Of a stretch of DNA of 64,000 bases, positions 47,200-59,761 are shown piece after piece. This DNA comes from Kalaharituber pfeilii (Eukaryota > Ascomycota > Pezizomycetes > Pezizales > Pezizaceae). The notes beneath the pieces were generated by a model, which saw only the letters and a program-made list of their open reading frames with translations, searched no databases and was not told where the DNA came from. Position 1 is the first letter of the stretch, and each line of letters opens with the position of its first letter. The DNA lies in the NCBI GenBank assembly GCA_015179045.1, contig WHUZ01000002.1, positions 1,116,001 through 1,180,000 of the forward strand, given 5' to 3'. Position numbers and translations under genes: made by a program.

Positions 47200-50100
47200 A
47201 TGGCTCAGAACGATTCCCCACTACATTTTTTACTTCTACTACTGTCTGGAACTTGCCTGCATACAAGATAAAAGATTTCACCAAGTTGTCCGGAAAGTCA
47301 AAAACCACCAAACCTGGACAGCTCAAGCGAAAATACACCTTGAAGCGGTAGAAGTCTGGGACATAGTTGAAGGGACAGAAACCAAGCCTGCCACCGATCA
47401 CCACAATAACTGGAAGAGAAAGAACAACTTCACAAAGTCTCTCCTGTTGCAAATGGTAGAGGATGAGCATACCCATCTCATCTCACCAATCACACAGCTG
47501 CAGTAGCATGGAAAGCTATTGAGGATACATTTGACTGCAAGAGCATTTTATTTGTGTTCACCTCCCTCTTCATACTTGGCTTCAATGAAGATGAATTAAC
47601 CTTTATGGTCGAGCACATACAGAACTGGGAAGCCCTCTGGGACTAGTTTGCTCATAGAATCAATTCCACAAAAGAGACTGATGACCATTATCTATGAGGC
47701 TTTAAGTTAGTCTGAGAAATTCAAGACGAATCTTCTCCTTCACTCTCTCCCACTGTCTAAACAATAGACGCAAGAAACTCTGCTCACTCACCCTGATTCT
47801 CTTCTTGAAGGAGACACCACTGCTTCCTCTGGCAATGCTCTCGTGGCCGATGATGCCAACAAGTAGCAGAAAAATAAGGACTCTAAGCCCTCAGGCAATA
47901 AAGGCAAGAAACAGAATAAAGGGAAAGGGAAGGCTGGTGATGTTGGACCTAATGAATGCAATTGGTGCAAGAAGCAAGGCTTCAACTACATTGGCCATAT
48001 TCATGCCACCTGCACTCTGCTCAAAGATTATCAGTCAAAGCTCGCTGCACCTAAGGCATCTATGACTGGTATAGCAAATCTCACCTCCAATTTCTCTGGA
48101 CCTTCTGATATCTCGCTTTGTAACGCCATATTCACCTCTCAACCTTCGAATACTTCTCCACGTCAGGGTAACGCACTGAAAATTGTATTAACATGAGGTA
48201 TGGTTCTTTGACACAGCTGCCTCTCACCATATCACTGCTGACTATACCCGCTTAGAAAATCCAGTTCTACCCTGCGTAGGGACTAGAGGTGGTAGGGTGC
48301 TATATAGCACTTACAGGGTACAGTCAAGCTGGATGTGGAGGTTGGTAGTCAGGTTATTGAACTTACATTGTTATCTGTTTGTACATACCTGGATGGAATG
48401 AAGGATCTCTTATCTCAAGGAACAAATTGCGAGTTTGAGAAGATCTCGAATGATTGGTGAGGATTATTGGGTTAAAATTAGGAATAAGGCAGATAATAAA
48501 GTTTGTTTTGTTGGATATCGTGAACATGGTACTGCATATCTCTCCTCAGTCCAATATTGGCACGAAGCTCTAGGTCATACCTCTCCTCAGTTATGGTCAT
48601 CTTCTAAAGAGCGATATATTGACGGTGACTGCGTCCCAAAATGCCTATCCTCCTTCTTGTGTAATACTTGCGCTCAGTATAATTCTTAATATAGGACCCT
48701 GCCTCCAGAGATATTCGTGCAACCACTTATTTGGCCTAATTCATATAGATATCACCAGTCCATTTTCGGCCCAATCTAGGGTAGCAACCTATACTACATA
48801 ACCTTTATTGATGATTACTCAAAATGCGCTGAAATACACTTTCTGGTGCGGCAGTCCAAAACCTCAAATCTCTTCGCAGTAATCCACAATAGGACAGGAA
48901 GATACCCTCGTTCAATAAGGTCTAGTAGAGGTGATGAGTATGTCAATAAAGAGTAGAAATACTAATTCTCTAAGGGTATTATTCACGAAACTACTGCTGC
49001 TTAATCCCCAGAATCCAATAGTATGGCTGAGAGATACAACCTCTCCATTGCAAACATGGTCTGACCCACTCTTGGAGATGTACCGAAGATCTTGTAGTCT
49101 AAAGCCTTTAACTGAGCTGTCTATCTCAAGAATTGACTGCCTCATATGGAATTACAGGGAAAATTGCCTTATGAGATCCTTCACAATAAACATCCTTGAA
49201 TTAGGCACCTACATCCCTTCTATACCAAGTGCTACGTACATATTCAGCTTGTGGTCCTGGCAGCAAACTGCAACTACGTGCACTTGAAAGTCACCTAGTG
49301 GGATATCTTCCCAATGAGAAGATGTTCCGTATCTATATACCCCCCAAACGCTTGGTAGATATGTATCGATATGCTCGATTTGTCCCAAATCTTGATACAG
49401 TCATTATCGATATTAACCCGCTGCCTACACCAATGGCTATATCTAACGAATGAGCTGTCTATCCTATAGACTGTCTTATAATCCCATCTCAATTGCCTGC
49501 GATCGCCAACACTAAACAATTGCCTGGAGGCTTTCAAGAATCTCCGCATATTCAGGGTAACACTATGGCACTATAAGCTCAAAGCATCCGCATCTGCATC
49601 CATATCTGGATCCACATGCATGCCTGCGCCTATGCCTCAACTCTCCTCTTCTTCTCATCGTATTGGTGATGGCGGCAGCGATGATGATGATGGTGTTGGT
49701 GATGACAATCCATTCTCTGCACCCTCTCATAAACGCCATAACCCTGGAGCCTGGTGGAAAGCTCATGCTACCACATTCCCTCATGTTATTTACGAAATAA
49801 AAGCCAATAGACAAATGGGGAGCAATTATGCTCTCTCAAGGAAAAAGAAAGAGAAGAGTTATCATTCAAAGGCCGTTCTACTGCTACCCATGCTCCAATA
49901 TCTCGCACTCAACCATAGAGAGCTGCTAAAAGAATATCAGCTACAAAAAGTTAGCTCGAGGTACTGGAATGATGACTGAGAACCTGAGACGTACGAAGAA
50001 GCTATGGATAGTTCAGACTATAACAATGAGCTACTGCTATTCAAGAGGAATATCAGCCAATACAGGATGCAAGTATCTGGGATGCCTATAATCTTACAGA

Positions 50101-50830
50101 TCTACCTAAAGGACAAAAGGCAATACATTCACGTTGAGTATTCAAGATCAAATTGCATGCTGATGGTTTTATTGGGAGGTATAAGGCGAAATTGGTAGTA
50201 AAAGGGGTATAGTCAGAAACCCGGTATGGACTATGAGGGGACATTCACACCCCGTAACAAGGTACGATTCCCTACATCTTGTCATTGCCCTGGCTGCTAT
50301 TCTCAGTTTGGTATGGTACTGGATATCAAGACAGCATTTTTGAATGGTGACTTAGATGAAGAAATTTTGGATGCTACTACTACCCGGCATCAGATTAGAA
50401 GGAAAGGTTCTTCTGCTTAAACAGCCGCCTTTGAAGTGATACGAGAATTTATCTTCAGTTCTTGCCGCCCTAGGGTTTGCATCTCTCTATTTTGATTCCT
50501 GTATCTTTGTCTTGTTTAATACCAACTGCAGAACAACCCTAGCCCTTTTCTGTTCCGAATTGAATTTTGCAGACCCTTCGTGGTATAGCCTTTCTTCTGT
50601 TGTAGTATCATACTGAAGCTCATCCGCAATTAGTGGGATCTCATTAAACATATCCCACTGTAGTTGAGGTGAAGGGAGTTCATACTCCGCTAAACCATTT
50701 TCGCTAAACCATGTGCTTGATGCACCAGTATCTTATCAATTAGATATAGTCCATAGTCAAGATGTAAAGACTGAGGATTTGGTGGAACAAAATTTGAATG
50801 CTGGCTTAAAAAGAATCTCGAGTCATCTCA
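47200..50830 (+). mobile_element. Decayed Ty1/copia retrotransposon, LTRs not found
   Basis: Scattered, frame-shifted and stop-ridden remnants occur in copia order on the plus strand. A gag-like region from an ATG at 47200 contains a degenerate CX2C knuckle (ECNWCKKQGF..HATC, about 47952-48015). A protease-like DTAASHHIT sits near 48211. The gag-pre-integrase motif YWHEALGHTSPQLW is near 48556, integrase core pieces (HIDITSPFS, 48741; MAERYNLSIANMV, about 49023) follow, and the copia signature LDIKTAFLNGDLDEEI of reverse transcriptase is near 50320. Insertions and deletions break every domain, so it is inactive. End coordinates are approximate. Confidence 0.85.
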
Positions 50831-50851
50831 AATATTGCCACAGAACCGCGC

Positions 50852-53240
50852 CTACAAAGTCTTAAGATTTGCTATGTATCCATGATGCAAAGCAGTTGCA
50901 AATAATGGCCTAAGGGAGTGCCCGCTTCCAAACAAACAAGCCTCTGTGAAGCATTCATTCCATTCATTATCATCCTCCAATAACCCAAGTGCCTGACACG
51001 CCTGACGAAAGGTTGGATACATGATATCCTGGACTGTTCTCGGCTCTTCAAAACTCCTTGCACCTCGAACAGCTGTCAGTAATAACCGCAAAAAGTATTT
51101 CTCACCCATAAATGGTTACAGTGAAAAATGCGACCAATTGCGAAACTCCGTTGCCTAGGAGTCCACTTCCGTGATGTTGGATTATTATTAGATGAAATAA
51201 GAAGGGAACTCCTGGTATATATATATTGTCGAGCTTCCGGGATCTCAGAATTGGCCTGAAAGTAAGCCATCAATGCTGACTGGCTACTATTTAACTTGTC
51301 CATCAGGTTTTCCATTGGCGTGTATTCTGCAAAATAGACGGGGTGTTCACCAGGAAGATGGACAGCCAATAGATGACAGGAGGGAATTCTTCATGTACAC
51401 AGAACTCAAACCAGATGCCATATATCCTCTGTAGGTCCAACATACTGCCCCTGTAAGTATTGTTTAATCTCATCCACATCACTCTCCTGTCACAGACCAG
51501 CCAGGTAGGAATTATCCACATCAAGAAAATAAAGCCCCGACCGCTTCGGAATAAAAGATATGCCCCGCGCCCCACCGGAAATATTGACCAAGGTCAGGAA
51601 ATAAGTCACCGCTCAAGAAACTATGGAATGATAGTCTCCTATGTCGCATCCAGCTTTTGTATTTAACTCATGCCTTCCCTTCATGTACATAATTCCCTAA
51701 GCAACGTCTTATCCCTCTGCCTATATCTAGTACCGATAGCGCCCTAGTCGAACCTGCGATGAGCTGTGTGAACCGCCTCTGTCAAACTTGTGATCGGGGC
51801 CTGTGAGTATCGTGTACTACGGCTTTTACATCTCCATATCAACCTGCAATGTTGCCCTATCTGACCCTTTGTAGAAATACTTGTGAATATATTTAGTAGC
51901 ATTCATAGTCGTACATACTTCAACGTTGATATGTGCTTTATACCGCCAGGACAGATAAGGACAGTATGGAACAATCCACCTATTATCACTGCCTCAGAAT
52001 TGCATCAGCTAAACCATTGCACAGCTCAGAGCGGATGTTTGACTGATGTGTATGTAGCCATGCAAGCTTATTTTGATCACAAACAGCTCATGCATCCACA
52101 ACACATTGTTGAAATAGTCGCTGAGCCTGGAACAATGTATATGGCTTATTCCGCCGTATAGTATGTAACCTGAAGCAATAATAGGCTCGTTGGGAGAGAC
52201 GTGTACGCTGGCGATTCCCGTATTCGTTTTGCAACTGCAGAACCTAATGCCAACCTGGCTCACCATGGGGAAAGAGGAGGCCATGGGGAAAGAGGACATA
52301 GTGCAATGGCATGTATGCAGCATGGTTAGGATTGATAATGCTGAATTTCTCTGTCCCAGCCGCAGTATGGGAAGCCAAAACGATGTCCCTGAACCCTTGA
52401 GCACCATATTCATCAGGAATGATAATAGCAGCTTCATCAGTGGTAGGTCAATTCTCACGCCCTTTATCTACACCTTTTTTTCCACAGTCAGCAACCCCAT
52501 CATTACTCAGAGGGGCATAGGGAAATTCGCAGGCCGCTTTATTTGATCTGCACCTTACCATTTTCCATGATCAACTGCATCTGCAGATTCAAGACCACTC
52601 TGACCTCTTGATTACCCTGAGAGGCCGATCCAAACGCTCCTTTGCAGTCAAATAGATGGGATAAAGAGGATTGGCATTCCTTATCTCTTCGAAATAGCTG
52701 CTGTAAGAAATTTGTATCAAGTGCTTCTTGCTGCTGCCCCTGCAAATGTGCCGCATACTCAGGATCATAGAAGTATACTGCGAGAACTGTGGAACTGCAG
52801 TAGCCTGAGTAGGCAGATTCAAAGGGTGCTGAACATGATAGTTTTCATCATGGATCTGAAAACGTTCAATACTATGTAGCAAAGCTGCAAGGTGAGGATC
52901 AGGTTTATATTTGATGGATGTCAATGCTAGACCACTATTGTACTTGCGAATACGCTTCCGAAAAGCCGTTATCAGATTCATTAGATAATGCATGTAGAAG
53001 AGAAGGCGACTCTTTCAATGGCTCTAGCAGAACATCCCCCTCTTTACAATATGCCGTAAACCAAGTATTCTGAACTGCAGACTGATATGAGCATTCCCCT
53101 TTCCAATGTAGAACTCCACATTGTGAGCACTCAATATCCATCGAACCCAAATCCAATACTTGCCATTCCGAAGAAGCTAATATAAATGCTCGGGGGATGG
53201 CAGCTGGTAGCTGGGATTGATGGAAAATGGAACCAGAGTC
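50852..53240 (-). mobile_element. Decayed Helitron (Rep/helicase protein remnants)
   Basis: Minus-strand remnants of a Helitron Rep-PIF1-like helicase, in order: LGSMDIECSQCGVLHWKGE near 53150 (zinc-binding N-terminus), YNSGLALTSIKYKPDPHLA and FQIHDENYHVQ near 52900 (Helitron-like N domain), VVLNLQMQLIMENG near 52590, PLHYVLFPHG..GEPGWH near 52250-52310, YKGSDRAT and DEIKQYLQGQYV on either side of a solo LTR near 51.5-51.9 kb, VHLPGEHPVYFAEYTP near 51350, and EKYFLRLLLTAVRGARSFEE, YPTFRQACQALGLLEDDNEW near 51000. Frameshifts separate several pieces. The helicase Walker and C-terminal motifs are missing below 50852, where the copia remnant begins. No 5'-TC or CTRR-3' ends identified. Confidence 0.85.
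51488..51830 (+). mobile_element. Solo LTR, copy B, with target-site duplication TCTCC
   Basis: 343 bp, TGTCACAGAC to GGCTTTTACA, flanked by a perfect 5-bp duplication TCTCC (51483-51487 and 51831-51835). Same family as the LTR at 13641; longer because it has about 70 extra bases near its 3' end (51730-51805) that copy A lacks. It interrupts the Helitron reading frame: after removing the LTR and one duplication, the minus-strand frame runs without break from ATLQVDMES into DVDEIKQY. It therefore inserted after the Helitron arrived. Confidence 0.88.
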
Positions 53241-54446
53241 AGTGAGTACTGTAGTAGTAGAAGCTAATTGTGGCCTTTGGGTAGCTCTTCTTCTTCGGTA
53301 ATACGTCTAAGAAAATTTGATATAGGCTCCACGTTATCATAGAAATAGAACTAAGGTACATACCAAACATAGTTGACAGGTCTTCCGGAAAGTCCCACTG
53401 CGACCAGGTACAGCGAGTTCTGATCTTGGTTTCACGTGGTTGCGATGGATGCAATGTGAAGCATCCATGATATTGAAACCGAAAGCGAAAAACGAAGAAT
53501 GTGTAGGATGGAGAGAAATGAAGGATGGAAAGCAGGAGATATAAGCCACTATTGCCACAATGTTAGTTACTACCTCGAATGGTAAGATACAGTAATAATC
53601 AACATGACACAACTCAGCAACCACAACCTGATATGAACTAAGGTAGAAATATCAAAAATCTATTTGAGACGCTCTATCATTCTATGATATTTTCATGGCA
53701 ATTTTTTTTTTTCTTTCTTAGGGTGTTACATGCCAAACCCCGTACAAATGGATTAGGGGTTCCCCCTCTCGCACCCGCCGGTGACTTTTACGGTATATAC
53801 ATGAATTTTTAATGCCTCTGTACCATATTGATGACCATCCTTATGTGTCTGCATAATACGAAGCAGTGCTCACGAGCATTTTTCTTTGCTGCACCCCAAT
53901 ATAGTTCTATGAAATTCATTTCACAATGAAATCGAGGATAAAATAAAACAATATGTAAAGCGACCGTGTAAAGTGACCGTGTAAAGCGGCTGAAGGGTGC
54001 GTGACTGCTCACCGATTTGCAATCAGCAAAATGTAATGCTGGCCGGCAATGTTACAACATGTTGATTATTAAATTCCGGCACCATATGCTATAGGAAGGA
54101 ATGATCGATTCGTATGCTATAAAACTTTATCGAACCCAGTTGCATATGCCTAGATAGAACTATGCTATTTAGGAATGAACGATTGCTGCTACAGACGTAT
54201 GATAGAAACATATTGCTGTTAGTGATAATGTTTGTATAGCAGCACAATCAATTATTCAAGAGCCTACTTCAGCGTTGTGCATCAGGTAATTGTCACCCCC
54301 ACAGAATACATTGTGAAATAGGCTATAGGATTAGCGAGTTACTGATTATTTCCTGTGGTATTTCCAAAATGAGCGAGTTGACATTCTTGAGAATTAGGCT
54401 TTCATCTTTTAATGATGCAATAGGATACGAAGACAGCCACCTATCT
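53241..54446. other. Spacer between Helitron remnant and DOA1
   Basis: 1.2 kb, probably decayed transposon sequence plus the DOA1 3' UTR. A short tandem repeat of CGACCGTGTAAAG occurs near 53960-53990. A T/C run lies near 53701. No gene recognised. Confidence 0.4.
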
Positions 54447-57330
54447 TCACAGTAATGCTGATATTTCTGCTCCAATATCCGCGATCCTCGCTTCCTTTAC
54501 TCTTCCAACAGCAAGATCAATAGCCCTCCTGATTAAATGAGTTCGCACTGCGGTTGTTTTAACATCTCCACCCATGTAAACTAAAGTTCCTGCAGCCACC
54601 ATTGCCCTAAACAACGTCTCTGAATCGTTCTCACTTTTTAGAGTATTAATCAGATAAGGAAAGAGAGACCTTGCCAATTCAACATCATTTTTTGAAGTAA
54701 ACAGGACAGCATAGCTATGGTGAGAAATCAGTACCTGGTGCTGTGGAATATGCCAATTGATTCTTACTTTAATGCAAGGGTAGCAACTGCCACCCTCAGA
54801 TTCTTATTCGTAGTCCCATCCGCTGCAGTGTGCACAAGCTGGGAAATCTTATGGTAATGCTTCTCTGCGAATTCCCGCGCCTTTGAAGTTTCGAAAATGT
54901 TCACGAACACCCGTGTGCCCAACATCACGTTATTCGGTTGAGACTTGTCAAATACACGAGCCTGCTCCAGTATATCAATAATTGTTGCTGAAGGATCTTG
55001 AGTTGGTTGATATGTTGTGGGGATAGGAGAGGCTGCAGCTGCCAATCGCAGGAGGTCGAGGGCGGGAAGTCGTTCATTTGGGCCCCAGTTATTGATCACC
55101 CTTGTCAACGTTGGCATTGCAGCCAAGGTAGATTTGCTCATGGCTGCAAGACCTTTCTTGGCCTCCAAGTCTTGAATTAGGTTTGCAACAATCTCCAGTT
55201 CGTCTGGGTTGAGACAAATATCTTTATTGCCTTGATTGAGGAATTCATCGTTCAGTTCAAAAAACTTTTTTCTGATAAGCGAAAGATTTGCTTGAGTAAT
55301 CTGGAGGTAGGATTTCTGTGGTAAAAACTTTTGCTTCTTTGGGGCTGATAGGTCTTCACCAAGACGATAACGGTTTTCAACGCCTATTGCATCAAGTTAA
55401 TGTGTGGTTCATGGTGACCGGCAAAAATTATCACCATACCATAGGGATCTATTGCAGGGGCAGTTGGTGACTGCTGTTGACCAATTGTGGTACCCTGTGT
55501 GTTCTTGATAATGAAATTTGCTACGGTATCAAGGTACCCCATTGAAAGTTTATTTCGTTCCAGAAACTTCGTAGCCGCTTCGAATGGATTTTGATTTGCG
55601 TTGTAGGGAAGCTGCAGAGGCGGGGCTCCTTCCTGAATATCAACGTCAAACACATAGTCATACTCCTTGCCTTCAAATTCCTTTTTCCTGCTTGATCCAA
55701 CAGCGTCTACCACTGTACCAACACTGGTCCATGATGAAGTTAAAGCAGACCAAACATGGGCTTCGACAATATCGCCATTGCGTATCATTTTGACCTATTT
55801 GAAGAAGATTAGCATTAGGAAAGCTGAAAATAGACGCAACTAACTTGTCCATCCTTCGAGCCCGGAATCTCCAAGCCTTCCGGTCCTGGAAGCTTTTCTT
55901 TATTAATGTCCCCAACTTGGTTCCTATATACAAAACTTAGACTGTCGAGCTATGAAACTAATGGTATGTTTACTTACTTTGGAATGCTTGATGATGCTAC
56001 AGCTTCGTCAAATTCCTATGCAACCACGTTAGAAAACGCCCAAAAGTTATGGCAGCAGTCCCTTCATACCCTGAGTGTGGCCTCATCGGCCCATCTTTTT
56101 GGATCTCTTGAGAATACTCGAGCTATTCTATCACTGGCGCCGCTCACGATATCACCGCTTTCCTGGCATACGGCGACCGCCCAAACGCTAATTGCCGGGT
56201 GTGTCATGGTTTGGATACATTTGCCATCTGTAAGGTGTCAGACGTTGGTAGCACTTCATCGTCGCTCATTGTGCATACCTTTCCAGACTCTTACGGTGCG
56301 ATCTTCTCCGGAAGATACAATCTCTCCGTTGGAGAGGGCTGCTATGGAATAGATAAAGGACGTATGCCCGTGAAGCTCTTGTAGCTGGAAGCCATCGTTA
56401 GACCAAATTCTGATTGTTCTATTAAATGTTAGCAAGCGTAAGCTTTCAAGCAGCCTACTGAAATGAGGAAATACGCATCGTTTCCACAAGAGGCAAACCC
56501 TCCATAAGGCAGTCGGCAGAGTCCACGAACACAATCCGTGTGTTTATCCAACACTTTCCAAAGTTTACCGTCTCTCCACATTCGTATTGATTTATCGGCA
56601 GACCCTGTAACTATATTAGTCTCACGTACGAATATAATTCGTAGGAAGGAGAATTACCAGTTAGAATCAGATGGTCATCAAGTGCTAACACAGCCCAAAC
56701 AGACCCTTTATGTCCTTCAAGAATATGAATAGTTTCCCAATTTCGCCGTGACCATACTCTTGCCTTACTAAGCCGGACTCTTTATAAGTTTTGATTCCAA
56801 AACTGACAAAAACGGAATCGCACCAGTCCCATGATCCAGAAACCACAATACCCCCATAAGCATCTAATGCACAAACATTGTGACTATGCCCAAGCATGAG
56901 ATAGTCGGCTTCTTGTTTTAAAAGCCCAAGGGGTTCTCTGGCTTCGATTATAGTCTCGTGCCCCCCACTTATTACCAAGCCTATAGCACGGAAAGTCAAT
57001 TCACTGAATCTGGGACTTAAGCGGGACGTCAAGACAGACCCTTTGGGTGTTCTAGGTTCGGAGGGATCCACGCAAGACTATTGATGAATCCGGAACCTGC
57101 AGAGTTGACACTCTGAGTGAATGTATTATTTGGCCCATCCCTGCTCCATAACCGGACAGAGCAGTCCCTGGAAGAAGAAATAATCAGATCTTGACTTGGA
57201 AACAAGACAGCTCGGACCTGGCAGTTCTAAATGTCAGCAGAGTCATGTTATATCTAGTTGATGTGAGGTGTAGCACATCGTCTTCATGTCCTTTGAGGGT
57301 AGCAGAGAGCTTAAAAATTTTTGATGCCAT
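54447..57330 (-). CDS. DOA1: Ubiquitin-binding Cdc48 adaptor DOA1/UFD3 (PLAA)
   Basis: Twelve exons on the minus strand: 57330-57277, 57217-57040, 56980-56824, 56767-56658, 56604-56475, 56418-56279, 56227-56070, 56015-55978, 55923-55845, 55794-55440, 55383-54768, 54714-54447; 760 residues. It links Cdc48/p97 to ubiquitinated cargo in protein turnover and endosomal sorting. The N-terminal WD40 propeller takes residues 1 to about 300: MASKIFKLSATLKGHEDD, VRAVLFPSQDLIISSSRDCS, VISGGHETIIEAREP, LGHSHNVCALDAYGG, LEGHKGSVWAVLALDD, GSADKSIRMWRDGKLWK, SNGEIVSSGEDRTVRVW. The PFU ubiquitin-binding domain is in exon 10 (YDYVFDVDIQEGAPPLQLPY). The C-terminal PUL Cdc48-binding domain runs from about 470 to the end (NPDELEIVANLIQDLE, NNWGPNERLPALDLLRLA, RVFVNIFETSKAREF, VYMGGDVKTTAVRTHL). 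Intron 2 uses a GTCTGT donor, as in BRN1. Exon 4's acceptor (TTAG) was chosen because it keeps frame. Confidence 0.95.
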
Positions 57331-59761
57331 TCCTTACGATTCGAGTATTTGAGTGAGGAGTATTTTACGACTGCTTCCTGAGTGCTGGTCGACGAGTAAT
57401 TTCTCACAAAGAGCAAGGCAGGAAGGCGCTTGCCTTGCTTGTGCGGCAGGTGTCGAGATCGGTACAGGTGTTGCTGCCACTTACGTGCGGGAGGGCTGGT
57501 CTTGGCGGTGGGGGAATCATTTGATGAGTGGGGGACAATGTATACTACATAGTTGGAATAGGTATATAAGGCCTCCAACAGGTCCGTTTCATCAGATTGC
57601 TTCACGATAGGAACCATAAGATCACATGCGCCTTGGGCGACGAGTACGTGAGACTACCTGCGGGAGCCCAGTATTCTCGAACTAGCACCCTCCCTATCAA
57701 CTAATAAGTCTCACTACCATTCTTTTGACAAGATTGCAGTTTGTCAGTCAAAGTGGCTAGACTCAGACTTTCGTGTGGTTCAACTCGTTCAATTTCACTT
57801 TTCCACAAAATTAAAAAATGCAACGGCACCATGCTGGAGATGGCCTCAGAGTTTGTGCTTCATGCTTCGGCGACCCTTTTACCTTCTGCATACTGATCTC
57901 GGCCAAGGCCAGGAGTGGCAGGCGAGAGTCGCCAGGATTATGACAAAGCTAGTGAACAAAAAATTACGTTTTGATGGATGTTGCTGGTTGGGCAGGCTCG
58001 ATCGGCACCAGTCTTCTGCCTCTCCACGTGGGAGGACAGATGGCGGCTGATGAAGAATACTTATCCATAACTGCCCGTGGATATAGAATGACAGAGGATA
58101 AAGTTGTGCCTTGTAGTGATGAAGTGGTAATCCTATAATGACGAATGTTGTAGTGTCATACAAAGTCTGAAGAAATTTCTAAAACAAATTGGTCAAAGTG
58201 CCGAGATCAAAATTGACTGTCACTTTTACATGTAGCGTGCTTGGCTCCTGGGAAAAGATGCAAGCAACACATGAATCCAACAGGACGAAACTTAAACTTA
58301 CGCAAAACAGTACATATTAAACCCAGTGTCCACAACGAGCCCCTGTAGAGCATAAAAGCCAAAGCAAGGGAAACGAAAATAGAAGAAAAGGATCAATTGA
58401 AAATGGAGTAATAGATAGAAAACCAGCTGGTGTCCAAGTATGTGCACGCAGTGGGATGAAAAGGGAGGAAAGAAATGAAAAGGAGAGGAAAAGGCATATT
58501 CGGAAACAATATAACAACAAAAGTGAATTATGGGAATTACCAGAAGCTACAAAATGAAGCAAAAACAACCCCTAGCATGCATCTTAAATCTGTCTGACTT
58601 GTCTATCTATTGATGCTGGCTCACACTGTTCGATACCGACACTTGGCCTCAGGCTTTTATATAGCTACCAGATGTAAACAGCCATCAACTGTGGATTGAA
58701 ACTTACATTTTTGAAATTATCCCCACAATCACAATTGCATACTCCCTCTCGAGCTTTTGTTGAGTGATACCGATTCATCGTTCAAGGCCTTACCTAGTTC
58801 TGGATCCCAATTCTACTTCTCCAAGCTGCCATCAATATGTTGCCGTAATCTTCTTTGATTCCGCCTTATTCTCATTAGTCCAATCCTCCCACTTTCTCTT
58901 CCGCTTTAACCATCTCTTCAAGTGTCATCTGAGCGTCAATCGCTGATTGTGGGAGGCCGACTTCGAATGTTTCACATCGCGGCTCTGATCAGGTCAGCAG
59001 AAGCTTATTATGACGGTCTTGGCAGCGCAGTGACATGTCAGGGGTCATGCAAGGAACCGCCCACCGCGCCACAGTGAGATTCCATGCCAGCACATTGTGT
59101 AGATATCCAGCGAGGCCCCGATCAAAGCGCCGCACTGTATGAAGAGAGAAAATCCATTGAAGGGTCTCATTAACGATACCGCTATGCTGGGTCTCAGAAT
59201 ATGCAGAGAACACCGCTTTCCATAAGCCGCCGCTGTCAGCTGAGAAACAACTTGATCTGATCCAGCCCTCTATCTAAACTTCAAACTTTCCAGGTCTCAA
59301 TTTTAATGATCTCACCCCTGTGTTCAAGTACCAAAATCACGTGTGCTGACCCGGTGAACAATAGGATTGTGTCCTCTGGACGTTAACTAATCGGTCAACT
59401 AAATAAATCTCATCATTTTCGGCCACTTTTCTCGATGGACATTTCAGAATATAAATATACTATATGCCCTCTTCCAGAAATGCCTTCTCCTTCTTCTTCA
59501 TCGAATTCTGCATTCCTCAACACCTCATTCTTTTTACCAAACAGCCCTCAAGTTGATCTTGGGCTCGTTATCACATTCCCTTGATTGTAATTTTCTTTCA
59601 TCATACTTTCCCTTTAATTCCCTTTTGATTTTTCCTACAGTAAACTCTTTGATAGAGTCACTTTCTGTGTCAATCCATCTAGTTGCTCGCAAATTCCATA
59701 TATCCCTATACCTCTAGATCCTACTTCCTCCTAATTTGCTTAATACTTGATTTACCACAAC
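57331..59761. other. Divergent intergenic region, DOA1 / secreted protein
   Basis: 2.4 kb between divergent starts. The last 250 bp before 59762 are strongly pyrimidine-rich (TTCTTCTTCATCG, CCCTTTAATTCCC), as in many fungal promoters of strongly expressed genes. No recognised coding sequence; an 83-codon hydrophobic frame (58568-58317, -) looks like low-complexity sequence. Confidence 0.45.

Noticed and set aside
47174..47476. A 100-codon minus-strand ORF with a hydrophobic start
   Set aside because: It is antisense to the copia gag remnant and has no independent support.
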